A stretch of 64,000 nucleotides of DNA from Stigmatella ashevillena. Lineage in GTDB: Bacteria > Myxococcota > Myxococcia > Myxococcales > Myxococcaceae. Location of the stretch: the NCBI RefSeq assembly GCF_028368975.1, contig NZ_JAQNDM010000002.1, positions 9,418,425 through 9,482,424 on the forward strand, given 5' to 3'. The notes beneath the pieces are model-generated. The model saw nothing but the letters and a program-made list of their open reading frames with translations, did no database searches and had not been told where the DNA came from. Positions 17,983 through 26,817 of this stretch are shown here, one piece after another. Positions within the stretch are counted from its first letter, which is position 1. Each line of letters starts with the position of its first letter. The position numbers and the translations under genes were made by a program.

Positions 17983-19206
17983 ATGACCAAGGGTAAGCAC
18001 TCCACCTACGGCTTGCTGCTGCATGTCGGCGAGCAGCCTCTGGACACGCGATACGGTGACTTCCGGGCGCATGTCTTCCAGAACCTCGGTACACGCACCT
18101 ATGTGCTGGCGGTATGCCGTGGTGACATTCAGACACCCGCGCCACTGCTCGCGCGCATCCACTCGGCCTGCATCACGAGCGAGGCTTTTGGGGGCTGCGA
18201 TTGCGACTGTGCCGAGCAGCTCCATCTGGCGCTCGAGCGCATTGCCGACGCGGGGCGGGGCGTCCTCTTCTATTTGATGCAGGAGGGCCGAGGCGCGGGG
18301 TATGCCGCGAAGGCGCGCGACCGCATGCTCGTCCAGGCGAGCTCCCATAAGGTCTCGACCTTCGAGGCGTATAAAACGCTCGGTTTCGACCCCGATCCCC
18401 GCCGCTACCACGAGGTGGCGCTGGCGCTGGAGATCCTGGGGGTGAGAGCGCCTGTCCGGTTGCTCACGAACAACCCGGAGAAGACCCGGGCGCTCAAGAA
18501 ACTGGGCATCGAGGTCGAGGCGGCCGAGCAGATCCAGCGCGAGGCGAGCCCCTTCAACGTCCATTACCTCTCATCGAAGCGCCGCGACGGCCACGCGCTG
18601 GCCAGTGGCTTGCTCGCCGAGAAGGAGGCGGTGCTTCCGGAGCCAGTGCTTTCGTTCGAGCCAGCTCCGCTCAAGGCCGCTCCCTATCTCATCCAGATGG
18701 CGTCCTATCTGCTTCCAGTCCGCGTCAGCGCCGAGGGCCCGCGTGCGTGGTTCCGGGTGCACGTCTACTTTGATCTCCTGGCGGGCTGTGAGCGCGTCGT
18801 GCTCACGTATGGCCAGCCCTTGGAGGACTCGCGGCGGGTGCCGCTCGTGCGCATCCAGCGTGAATCGCTGTTCGAGCGCTTTCCGATTCGCAACGGCGTC
18901 ACCCAACCACAATGGAAGACGGCCGTCGCTGAAATGGTCCAGCATGGGCATGGCATCGCCCTGTTCCCATCCGCCGATGGTGACACGGCGATGCTGGCGG
19001 CCTTGACGCTCGGTCCCCAATCCCCCGGAGAGCGGCTGGCGGCTTCGTGCCTCACGGACGAGGCGCTGTTCGTGCTCCTGGCGCATCACGTTCCAGGCAA
19101 GGCGCTCACGCCCATTTTCACCAGCCTGGACGAGGAAGGCGCGCGGCGGACCCTGGCCGACGCCTTCAATCGGCACGGGTTCCTGCTCTTCAAGAGCGCG
19201 TCCTGA
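17983..19206 (+). CDS. GTP cyclohydrolase II variant with a second, degenerate GCHII-like domain
   Basis: 407 residues, about twice the usual GCHII length. Residues 1-215 form a full GCHII domain: zinc cysteines in ACITSEAFGGCDCDCAEQL, QEGRGAGYAAKARDRML, LGFDPDPRR and LLTNNPEKTRALKKLGI. The canonical active-site Tyr is replaced in KARDRMLVQ, apparently by Met. In one S. coelicolor paralogue a Tyr-to-Met change makes the enzyme keep the formyl group and release the formamidopyrimidine FAPy. Residues about 225-400 align again with GCHII (ERVVLTYGQPLED ... GHGIALF) but lack all zinc cysteines. The SIS-creatininase gene follows after 12 bases. Housekeeping riboflavin synthesis is unlikely. Confidence 0.87.
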   Translation: MTKGKHSTYGLLLHVGEQPLDTRYGDFRAHVFQNLGTRTYVLAVCRGDIQTPAPLLARIHSACITSEAFGGCDCDCAEQLHLALERIADAGRGVLFYLMQEGRGAGYAAKARDRMLVQASSHKVSTFEAYKTLGFDPDPRRYHEVALALEILGVRAPVRLLTNNPEKTRALKKLGIEVEAAEQIQREASPFNVHYLSSKRRDGHALASGLLAEKEAVLPEPVLSFEPAPLKAAPYLIQMASYLLPVRVSAEGPRAWFRVHVYFDLLAGCERVVLTYGQPLEDSRRVPLVRIQRESLFERFPIRNGVTQPQWKTAVAEMVQHGHGIALFPSADGDTAMLAALTLGPQSPGERLAASCLTDEALFVLLAHHVPGKALTPIFTSLDEEGARRTLADAFNRHGFLLFKSAS

Positions 19207-19218
19207 AAAGAGCGGCCG

Positions 19219-21117
19219 ATGCCTGAGACCGAGTCCGGCCCGAGCCCGTGGCGCACCGGGTACGAAGTCCTTCAGGAACGGGTGCAGCGCCTTCCCGCGT
19301 TGCTGCGGGCCCAAGCGAAGATCCCGGTAGCTCCGGTGTGTTTCGATCCGCGCTCCGTGCGCTGCTTCCTGACGAGCGGCGTGGGCAGCTCGGAAGCACA
19401 CGCGCGCTACCTCGCCGCGCTCCTCTCGGGGGAAATGGGTCTTCCGGCGCGTTTCGTTCCGCTCTCGGCGCTTGCGTTCGCTCCCCCCCGCACGGCCGAG
19501 AGGGATGTGCTCATCGTCTTTTCCCAGGGGCTCTCACCGAACGCCCGGCTGCCGCTGGCAACACCGAAGGCCTGGCAACACGTGGTGCTCGCGACCGCGG
19601 TGACCGATGCGGGGGCTGCTCGGCCAGGACAAGAGGCGAAGCGGGAACTGCTCGATCGTCTGAGCGAGGCGGGCGGGCAGGTGGTGCGCTTCCTTCCCGA
19701 GGACGAGTACACGACCCTGGTGCGGGTGCTCGGACCGATGGCGGGGTACCTCTGTGCACTGCGGATGGCCCAGGCCATCGGCGAGCGCGCGGGCATTGCT
19801 CCCATCGCCGTCGACCTCGAGGCCCTCTGCGCGCGGATCGACCAGGCGGGCCCCGCGGTGGATGCGGCATTCGCTGGATGGGATCTGAGCACGCTCCCGG
19901 GGGAACTCGCGTTCCTGACGAGTGGAGAGTACGGCGAACTCACGGCCAACCTCCGGTACAAAGTGCTGGAGGGGATGTTGGCGCCCCTCCCACCGGTGTG
20001 GGACTTGCTCCACTTCGCGCATGGACCCTTTCAGCAGAGCCATGACCATCGCGCGGTGTTCATTGCGTTGACCCACGAGGGAGCGCCACGGGAGACCGGG
20101 TTGCTCTCCAGGCTCGAGACGATGCTGGTCCCGGAGCGGCACGCGCTCGTGCGATGGGAGGCCCATCTCCCAGGGCCGCTGGCGATCTTCGAGCATGAAG
20201 CTTTGCTGAATCACCTCATGCTCCGCGTCATCGAGGCACGGCGCATCGATCAGGTGCGTTGGCCGGGCCAGGGGCTCGACGGGCCGATCTATGAGGTGGG
20301 CGCCGAGGCCCCTGGCATGAGTCCCCTGGGCGCTGGGGAGAGCCCGAAGAAGAAGAAGCCCGAGGAGCGGCGCCTGGACCGGCTGACCTGGCCCGAACTC
20401 GAGCGGCTCCTGGCCAGGGGAGTCCGGACCGCCGTGCTTCCACTGGGCGCGCTTGAGCAGCATGGCTTCCACCTTCCGTTCGCGACCGATACGTGGATCG
20501 CCGATGCGCTCGCGGAGCGCTTCTGCGCACGCGTCGAGGACGCGATTGCTTGCCCGGCCTTGTCGTTCGGATGCTCGCCGGAGCATCTGGCATTTCCGGG
20601 CACACTCAGTTTGAGCGCTGCCACGTTGAGCGCGGTGCTCCAGGACCTGCTGGTGTCATGTCGGCAGCATGGGTTCGAGCGGGCGTATCTGTTCTCGGGC
20701 CACGGAGGGAACGGGGGCCCTCTGGCGGAGTGCATCCGTGCGCTTCGGGCCGCGAGCGCCCCCATGGAGCTCATCGTCTTCACGGACCTCGATCGGTTGA
20801 CGCGCATCTTCCACGGTGCGAGCCAGGAGCACGGGGTCGGTCCGGAGTGCTCGGGCCACCATGCCGGCGAGTTCGAGACGTCCATTCTCCGAGGGCTGCG
20901 GCCGGAGGCTGTACGCCTGGACCGCTTGGAGCCGGGCTTCATGAAACCGGCTGAGCAGCCCAGTGCACTCTTCTACCCAAGTCTGCGAGCGAACGCTCCG
21001 AATGGCACCGTCGGAGATCCCCGCCCGTCGGCTCCGGAGCGAGCGGAGCGCTACCTGGAGGCCTGGGTGGATGTGCTCGTCCACGCGTACCGCGAGGCGC
21101 TCGCCCGCAAGGGATGA
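19219..21117 (+). CDS. SIS-domain / creatininase-family fusion protein
   Basis: 632 residues. The N-terminal half contains a SIS-like (phosphosugar-binding) fold, seen in TSGVGSSEAHARYLAALLSG and VLIVFSQGLSPNA. The C-terminal half (from about residue 390) is a creatininase-family metal-dependent amidohydrolase with LGALEQHGFHLPFATDTW, SGHGGNGG and HHAGEFETS; these carry the metal-binding Glu, His and Asp residues. A lysine-rich linker (ESPKKKKPEERR) joins them. Creatininase relatives such as archaeal ArfB deformylate FAPy, the product expected from the variant GCHII 12 bases upstream. I infer it processes that product, with the SIS part handling the ribose phosphate. This is a hypothesis from family and context. 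Confidence 0.85.
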   Translation: MPETESGPSPWRTGYEVLQERVQRLPALLRAQAKIPVAPVCFDPRSVRCFLTSGVGSSEAHARYLAALLSGEMGLPARFVPLSALAFAPPRTAERDVLIVFSQGLSPNARLPLATPKAWQHVVLATAVTDAGAARPGQEAKRELLDRLSEAGGQVVRFLPEDEYTTLVRVLGPMAGYLCALRMAQAIGERAGIAPIAVDLEALCARIDQAGPAVDAAFAGWDLSTLPGELAFLTSGEYGELTANLRYKVLEGMLAPLPPVWDLLHFAHGPFQQSHDHRAVFIALTHEGAPRETGLLSRLETMLVPERHALVRWEAHLPGPLAIFEHEALLNHLMLRVIEARRIDQVRWPGQGLDGPIYEVGAEAPGMSPLGAGESPKKKKPEERRLDRLTWPELERLLARGVRTAVLPLGALEQHGFHLPFATDTWIADALAERFCARVEDAIACPALSFGCSPEHLAFPGTLSLSAATLSAVLQDLLVSCRQHGFERAYLFSGHGGNGGPLAECIRALRAASAPMELIVFTDLDRLTRIFHGASQEHGVGPECSGHHAGEFETSILRGLRPEAVRLDRLEPGFMKPAEQPSALFYPSLRANAPNGTVGDPRPSAPERAERYLEAWVDVLVHAYREALARKG

Positions 21118-21226
21118 CGTGCCTGGAGGGTGTAACCCGGTGGTGGGCATGCTCGTATTGCACGTGTTTCCGCCGTTCCGCGTATTGCTCACCTTGGCCG
21201 TGCATTGCACCGAAAGACGTTAGCCC

Positions 21227-23707
21227 ATGACGCCGCTCCCTCTCCGTCCCGTATCTTGTCCGAAACGCTTCTTTGCCTTCTTGACGGCCTTGGTCACGTA
21301 TTGCGTGGCCTTTTCGCCTCAAGCCGCGTTCGCGGATTCCTTCGACGCCTTGCGGGTCCGATGGGCGGAAACCATCGTCGCCGACAAAGCCAAGGTCGAT
21401 CCGAGTGACCCCGTGATCGTCAATGGACTCAAAGAGATCACGGCGCTGGGGCAAAAGCATTGGAACTCCATGAACAAGCAGGCCGGCCGCACGTATCTCT
21501 GGAGCGACCTGACCAATACGGAGGATTCAGCGGAAGTCACCAAGGCCTATCAGTTCCTGCACGCGATCGCGGTCGCGGTCCAATATGACTCCTACCCTGC
21601 GGCGGTTACCAAGCTCACCAATGCCGCCCAGGCGAAGCGTGATTTGATCGGCGCGCTCGACTGGATGTTCGTCAACCGTTACCAGAACAATGCCTATAAG
21701 GCTGGCAATTGGTTCGACTGGGAGATTGGCGCACCCCAGGTCCTGCTCAACATCGTGGCCCTCGTCTGGGATGATCTCACGCCCACCCAGCGGGACAATT
21801 ACACGAAGGCCGTGTTGGCCAAGGTGAAGCCAGGACTGGACTACTACGGGGCCAATGGTGCGTGGCAGACGAAGATCTGGGCCCTGGTCGGTGTCCTCCG
21901 GAAGAATTCGAATTACCTGGCCGATGCGCAGGCCCGGGTCAATAACGTGCTGGCCGTTCCCTTCACGTCTCTCCCCGGGGGAACCAATACCAAGAGCGGC
22001 ATGTACGCGGACGGCAGCTTCATTGAGCATTACAGGCATGCTTACAATGGTGGATACGGTGCCTCCTACCTCAGCAATCTCGTCAACGTTCTCTACCTCC
22101 TCAAGGGGTCAAGCTGGGAGCCCAATCTCGGCAACGTCACGAACCATGTCGTGCCCTGGGTCTTCGACGCGTACGACTTCTCGATGTACAAGCGCATGTT
22201 CTTCCACTCCGTCAAGGGCCGCTATGTCGGCCGGGTGGACCAGAACTACGACGCCGTCGCGGATGGCTCGGGAGTTGGCCAGGCGGTCACGCGCTTGATC
22301 GAGGTGACGCCTTTCTCCGCCGAACGGGAAAGGCTTCGCAAGGTCATCCGGGAGTGGAATGACTCGAACACGAGCGCCAGCCACTTGGTGCAATCCTTCG
22401 TGGCCTCCTCGATTCATGACTATTCGCATGCCATTCAGTTCGTTTACACCATCACGCCCCGGGGGCCCTTGAATGCCTACAAGCAATACCCCTGGATGAA
22501 CCGGGCCATGGTGCACCGGCCCGGGTGGGCGGCCTCGGTCGCGATGTACAACAGGGACGACGTGAGGGGGACCCGCCTGCTGACCCTCTCGAATGAGACG
22601 CTTCAAAAGGAGACGCTTCAGGGATTGCACCTGAGCGACGGCACCCTCCAGGTGATGAACGACGATTTTGGCCAGTACAACTCCGATTACTTCCGCAGGA
22701 TTGACTGGACCCGGCTGCCGGGCACGACGGTGGCTTATGGCTATGGCATTCCCTTGGTCACTCCGCCTGGAGCCGCTCCGGCTTGGGAAGAGCGCCACAG
22801 CAACCAGAGCAACTGGGCCGGGGGTGCGTCGGCCGACGAGTTTGGCGTCACCGGGTTCCAATTGAACCCCACCAGCACGCAGTGGTACGGCCATCTGCAT
22901 GCACGCAAGGCATGGTTCTTCTTTGACAAGGAGATCGTCTGCCTCGGAGCGGATATCCGCACCACGGATGGCTCGGAAACGCATCCGATTCAAACCGTGA
23001 TCGAGAACTGGAAGCTCAACCAGGCCGGCACCAATGCCTTCACGGTCAATGGAAGCCTCAAGCCCACCACGCTGGGATGGACCGAGACGATGGAGAGCGT
23101 GAGCTGGGCCAGTCTCGAGGGAATGGTTCCGGGGACAGACATGGGCTATTACTTGCCCACGCCCGGGCGGATCTTCGGGCTGCGCGAAAACCGCTCCGGC
23201 GTGAAATTCATGACGCTGTGGGCAGATCATGGCGCGAGTCAGTCCGCGCGGAGCTACGGCTACGTGCTGTTGCCCAATCACAATGCCGCCCAGACGCAGG
23301 CGTATGCGGCATCGGCACCGCTGACGGTCCTGGAGAACAGCCCCAATGCCCAGGCGGTGCGGAAAGCTTCGATCGGCGTGACCGGCGCCCTGTTCTTGAA
23401 GGATCAGATCAAGACGATCACCCTGCCGAACAGCACGGCCAGCGCCATGAAGAGCGACCGGAACGCCGCGGTGATGGTTCACGTGACGCCGGGAAACGTG
23501 AAGATCGGCATCTCGGATCCGACCTGGGAGAACACGGGGACCATCAGCCTCGAGATATGGCCCGTGCTCACCGGGAATGTCACGAAACTGGTGAGCAAGG
23601 ACGCGCGAATCACCGTCCTGCAAACGGCACCCACGCTCAAATTGGCCGTCAACGTCAAGGACGCCCAGGGCGACACCCTCACTGCCAGCTTTACGGCCAC
23701 ACCTTGA
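21227..23707 (+). CDS. Polysaccharide lyase family 8 (hyaluronate/chondroitin/xanthan lyase-like), secreted
   Basis: 826 residues with a signal peptide (VTYCVAFSPQAAFA). The alpha/alpha toroid domain holds the PL8 catalytic region: KAGNWFDWEIGAPQ (Asn161) and ADGSFIEHYRHAYNGGYG (His268 and a Tyr in the GGYG part). The central beta-sandwich and C-terminal beta domain follow (HARKAWFFFDKEIVCLGADI). PL8 enzymes cleave uronic-acid polysaccharides by beta-elimination; the substrate cannot be told from the sequence. It is a single gene after the GCHII/creatininase pair, about 110 bases downstream, and fits the predatory, polymer-degrading lifestyle. Confidence 0.92.
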   Translation: MTPLPLRPVSCPKRFFAFLTALVTYCVAFSPQAAFADSFDALRVRWAETIVADKAKVDPSDPVIVNGLKEITALGQKHWNSMNKQAGRTYLWSDLTNTEDSAEVTKAYQFLHAIAVAVQYDSYPAAVTKLTNAAQAKRDLIGALDWMFVNRYQNNAYKAGNWFDWEIGAPQVLLNIVALVWDDLTPTQRDNYTKAVLAKVKPGLDYYGANGAWQTKIWALVGVLRKNSNYLADAQARVNNVLAVPFTSLPGGTNTKSGMYADGSFIEHYRHAYNGGYGASYLSNLVNVLYLLKGSSWEPNLGNVTNHVVPWVFDAYDFSMYKRMFFHSVKGRYVGRVDQNYDAVADGSGVGQAVTRLIEVTPFSAERERLRKVIREWNDSNTSASHLVQSFVASSIHDYSHAIQFVYTITPRGPLNAYKQYPWMNRAMVHRPGWAASVAMYNRDDVRGTRLLTLSNETLQKETLQGLHLSDGTLQVMNDDFGQYNSDYFRRIDWTRLPGTTVAYGYGIPLVTPPGAAPAWEERHSNQSNWAGGASADEFGVTGFQLNPTSTQWYGHLHARKAWFFFDKEIVCLGADIRTTDGSETHPIQTVIENWKLNQAGTNAFTVNGSLKPTTLGWTETMESVSWASLEGMVPGTDMGYYLPTPGRIFGLRENRSGVKFMTLWADHGASQSARSYGYVLLPNHNAAQTQAYAASAPLTVLENSPNAQAVRKASIGVTGALFLKDQIKTITLPNSTASAMKSDRNAAVMVHVTPGNVKIGISDPTWENTGTISLEIWPVLTGNVTKLVSKDARITVLQTAPTLKLAVNVKDAQGDTLTASFTATP

Positions 23708-23796
23708 GGAAGGCGTTGTCTGTCCACCGGGAGTAGCTCCGGGAAGGGGGGCTGCGCTTTGACGCAGGCGCTTCCTGGACTCTCAAGGAGGTACTC

Positions 23797-23952
23797 ATGG
23801 GTTCGTCCAGCGGCCTCCAGGGCGCGTGCCGCGGGCGCGGTGGCCCACGGGAGCCCACCCCCCTTGTGTCAGGGCACTTGTCGCCTCGGCAGATGGGCCG
23901 AGCTGACGACGCCCTCGCGCGCCTCGTGATGCACATTGTCACGCAGGCTTGA
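23797..23952 (+). CDS. Small ORF (51 aa) with a strong ribosome-binding site, unknown
   Basis: AAGGAGG lies seven bases before an ATG that opens 51 codons ending with RLVMHIVTQA. The coding sequence is Gly/Arg-rich and shows no known domain. The strong Shine-Dalgarno sequence is the only argument for it; it may be the cut-off start of a lost gene. Nothing else is visible in the 490-base gap 23708-24197. Confidence 0.28.
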   Translation: MGSSSGLQGACRGRGGPREPTPLVSGHLSPRQMGRADDALARLVMHIVTQA

Positions 23953-24197
23953 CGCACCCATGACACACTGACCGAGCCTGCCCCGAGGGGCAGCTGTATC
24001 CGGAATGAGGCACTCTCACGCGGCCAGTCGGTCCTTGAAGGTTTCGAATAGGCAGAGACCCTCTGCCTTGCTCGCCAACTCTGACTGGCATGTATGCGAC
24101 AGATTGCGCAATGAGTGCTCGTTCTGTCCTTCCCAGGGGGGCATACTTTGGTGGCGATTCTCGAAATCTTTGTGATGTGGAGCTGAGGAGGCTGAGC

Positions 24198-24662
24198 ATG
24201 GTGTATAAGCTTGTGGGTCTTCTGTGTCTTTGTCTGGCTTCGGCAGCCGCTGCGCAGGACTCAGCGGCACATTCGCCTGTTGTCACTCTCTACGGGAAGG
24301 GCGGCAAGGCGGATGTCCTGTGTACGCTTCCGTTGACTAACTCCAAGGGGATCAGTTTCAAGAATAGCGATGCGAAGTGTCCCGACGACAAGGCGTACTT
24401 CTTCTCGGTGGCGCGCCCCGCCGACGGCATGGAGATTGGCCTGTATGACAGCGAGACGTGTGACGCGAGCGCTCCCTATTCTTCGTACAAGGTCACGGGG
24501 CACGTCGAGCCTGGTAAGAGCACCAGGCTCTTGTCCGTTGATGCTGCCGGTGGCGTTCCAGCCGGGAAGGTAATTGCGGATTCCCTGGCGGGGAACGGGA
24601 ACAACAAAAGCGGTCCCCTTCGAGGGAAAGTCTCCTGCGTGACAGTGAGCGGCGCCCCGTAA
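24198..24662 (+). CDS. Secreted protein of unknown function
   Basis: 155 residues from the ATG at 24198, which has GAGGAGG upstream and a signal peptide (LVGLLCLCLASAAAAQ). The mature protein has four cysteines in VLCTLPL, DAKCPDDKAYFF, SETCDAS and KVSCVTVSG, enough for two disulfides, and a beta-rich pattern. The frame is open for 36 more codons upstream but these lack a start signal. I do not recognise the family. The IS element lies about 150 bases downstream. Confidence 0.7.
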   Translation: MVYKLVGLLCLCLASAAAAQDSAAHSPVVTLYGKGGKADVLCTLPLTNSKGISFKNSDAKCPDDKAYFFSVARPADGMEIGLYDSETCDASAPYSSYKVTGHVEPGKSTRLLSVDAAGGVPAGKVIADSLAGNGNNKSGPLRGKVSCVTVSGAP

Positions 24663-24816
24663 GCTCGGCTCGGCTCGACTGTTTGCTGCGCTGCCGTGAG
24701 TGGAACGGGAGGCTGGTGCGACTGTGCTCGACGTCGGCCCCCCACGAGGAGGGCATCGAGGTCTTCACCCTTTCGCAATTGGAGCACGGCCTCCCGCTGC
24801 CTTCACTTCGGGCTAG

Positions 24817-26517
24817 GAGCTTGTCGAGGAACGAGCTGACACGAGGACAGCGCGTAGGAAGTCCCCCCATGAAGCCAATGGAGGGAACTTTCCGGAGAGC
24901 AAAGTCTTCTCGCCTGGCGAGGCTGTACCCCGCAAGGGTGAGCCCCCTACGAGGCGAGAGCCGCCCGGGAGGGTAGCTCCCAGGTCTGCTTCCACAGTTT
25001 CTTCAGGTTGTGCACTGCACACGCCAGGCTGAATTCCCCGCGCACCTTCCTCAGCCCCCGGAGCGAGAAGCCCTTGAGCACGGTGTTCTTCACCTGGCCA
25101 ATGACAGGCTCAGCTGTCACCTTTCGCCGCGCGTACGCCCGCCTGCCTCGCTTCGTCTGCAGCTTCCGGCCCATACGCTCCTTGAAGCTCAGTGCCTTGG
25201 GCGGCCTTCCTCGTGGGGCTGGCACTGGCTCCTGGCCATGCTTGGAGCGCCCCGGCGCTACAAAGGGCTCCACGCCTCGCTGCTGCACCTGCTCAATGTC
25301 CTCACGGCAGAAGTACCCCGAGTCGGCGCTCAGCTCTTTGGGCAACAACCCCGTGTTGGCCTCTACCTGCGCCACCATTGGCTCCAACTGCCTCGCATCG
25401 CTCGGACTCTGCCCCACTTCTTGCGCCACAATCAGTTGCGTCTCCGCGTCCACCGCCACCTGCGCGTTGTAGGACTGCTGGAAGCTCCCGTCCCTCTTCA
25501 TGATACGTGAGTCCGGGTCGGTGAAGTTGCGCTGCGCCTTCGACTCCGGCTTGGCTTCCTCTGGCTTTTGGCCCTTCTGCTCAGCCTTGTGTCTCGCCTC
25601 CTGCTCCAAGTCCTGCTGGGCTCGGCGAATTTTCTTCACCCGCTTCTTCTTCTCGGCTGCCAGCGCCCTCTTCTTATCGGCCTCCAGTCGCCTCTTGGCC
25701 TCTTTGAGCCTCTCGGCTCGGGTGGCTGGGTCCTTCATCTCCTCGGGCAGCTCATCCCCTCTTCTTCCTTTGCCGTAGCGCTCGTCTTCCTGGGCGTCGA
25801 GTGCAGCCGCCTCTTCCAACAACTTCTTCACCTGCTCTTCCAGCTTCCTCGTCGCCTCCTCCATCCTCCCGTAGCTCATCGCCTTGTGCTTGCTGGCATT
25901 CGCCTTCACCTTCGTCCCATCCACTGCAAGGTGTCCCAGCTTTTTCATCCCGGCTTCGCTCGCCACCCTCAGCGTGTCCACGAACAGCTCCCCGAAGGCT
26001 TCCAGGTGCCTCACTCGAAAGTGACACAGCGTGTCGTGGTCCGGCCTCTCTCCTCCGGCAAGGTAGCGGAAGCCCAGGTCTATCTCGCACCGCCTCTCTA
26101 TCTCCCGGCTGCTATTGACACCCCTCGCATACGCGTACATCAACAACAGCGTCATCATCACGGGGTGGTAGGGCGGCTGTCCGCACTCCTTCGTGTACCC
26201 CTTCAGCACGGGGCTGAAGTCCAGCACCCCCGCCAAATCCGCGAAGAAGCACGCCAGGTTTCCCTCTCCCAGCGCCTCTCTCGTGTACTGCGGTAGCAAC
26301 TGCCCCTGCTCTGGCTGCCACGGCCGGAATGGCCTGGGAGACACGAACCGGCCCTTCGCCTCCTTCGACTGCTCTGGCCTCTCCGGCTTCGCGCTGGCTC
26401 CCACTTCCAGCAGCTCGTTCTGCTCGGGCGTCCTCGTTGGGCCTTGGCTCATTCCCTCCTTCAACCACACTACGTCCTACGCCGGAAGCACTACCCCATG
26501 GGTTCTCCGACAAGCTC
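24817..26517 (-). mobile_element. Complete IS1182-type insertion sequence
   Basis: The ends are near-perfect inverted repeats: GAGCTTGTCGAGGAAC at 24817-24832 and GTTCTCCGACAAGCTC at 26502-26517 (14 of 16 pairs). Both are flanked by CTAG (24813-24816 and 26518-26521), consistent with a 4-bp palindromic target duplication. Length is 1701 bp with one transposase gene on the minus strand. The element appears intact and may be mobile. Confidence 0.85.
24947..26452 (-). CDS. IS1182 family transposase
   Basis: About 501 residues. The N-terminal DUF772-type domain (GQPPYHPVMMTLLLMYAYAR, SREIERRCEIDLGFRYLAGG, PDHDTLCHFRVRHLEAF) is followed by the DDE core: HLAVDGTKVKANASKHKAMS, a long lysine-rich coiled region, DSRIMKRDGSFQQSYNAQVA and ADSGYFCREDIE, with the final Glu region YARRKVTAEPVIGQVKNTVL. 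I place the start at the ATG at 26452 next to AAGGAGG; a GTG at 26470 is an alternative. The gene has no frameshift or stop. Confidence 0.93.
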   Translation of the reverse strand: MSQGPTRTPEQNELLEVGASAKPERPEQSKEAKGRFVSPRPFRPWQPEQGQLLPQYTREALGEGNLACFFADLAGVLDFSPVLKGYTKECGQPPYHPVMMTLLLMYAYARGVNSSREIERRCEIDLGFRYLAGGERPDHDTLCHFRVRHLEAFGELFVDTLRVASEAGMKKLGHLAVDGTKVKANASKHKAMSYGRMEEATRKLEEQVKKLLEEAAALDAQEDERYGKGRRGDELPEEMKDPATRAERLKEAKRRLEADKKRALAAEKKKRVKKIRRAQQDLEQEARHKAEQKGQKPEEAKPESKAQRNFTDPDSRIMKRDGSFQQSYNAQVAVDAETQLIVAQEVGQSPSDARQLEPMVAQVEANTGLLPKELSADSGYFCREDIEQVQQRGVEPFVAPGRSKHGQEPVPAPRGRPPKALSFKERMGRKLQTKRGRRAYARRKVTAEPVIGQVKNTVLKGFSLRGLRKVRGEFSLACAVHNLKKLWKQTWELPSRAALAS

Positions 26518-26622
26518 CTAGGGGCTGTCCCTGCTCTCCAGAGCGGAAATCGGCCCGATACGGGCCGCCCATTCGGTCCGGTCGAGCCCTGGGTAGATCG
26601 GCGTTGCCAGCGGGCGCCAGGC

Positions 26623-26799
26623 ATGACCAACGCCAAGCGTGCGCCGACACATGAACTGAGCGATGCCGAGTGGAGCCTCCTCGAGCCCTTTCTGGACACC
26701 AGGAGCGGCCCTCCCTCGAAGCGAGGCGACCGTGACTTCATCAACGCCGTCGTGTGGAGAAGTCTCCGACGCCTTCGCCTGATTCCCCGGAGGGTTTAG
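26623..26799 (+). pseudogene. IS5-type transposase N-terminal fragment
   Basis: The frame from the ATG at 26623 reads THELSDAEWSLLEPFLDTRS followed by DRDFINAVVWRSL. This is the start of the DUF4096-type N-terminal domain of IS5-group transposases (LTDAEWxxLEPLLP...). Similarity stops after about 48 codons, and the DDE catalytic domain is missing. It starts about 100 bases to the right of the IS1182 copy. Confidence 0.68.
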
Positions 26800-26817
26800 T
26801 GTGAGGGTCGCGCTCCG

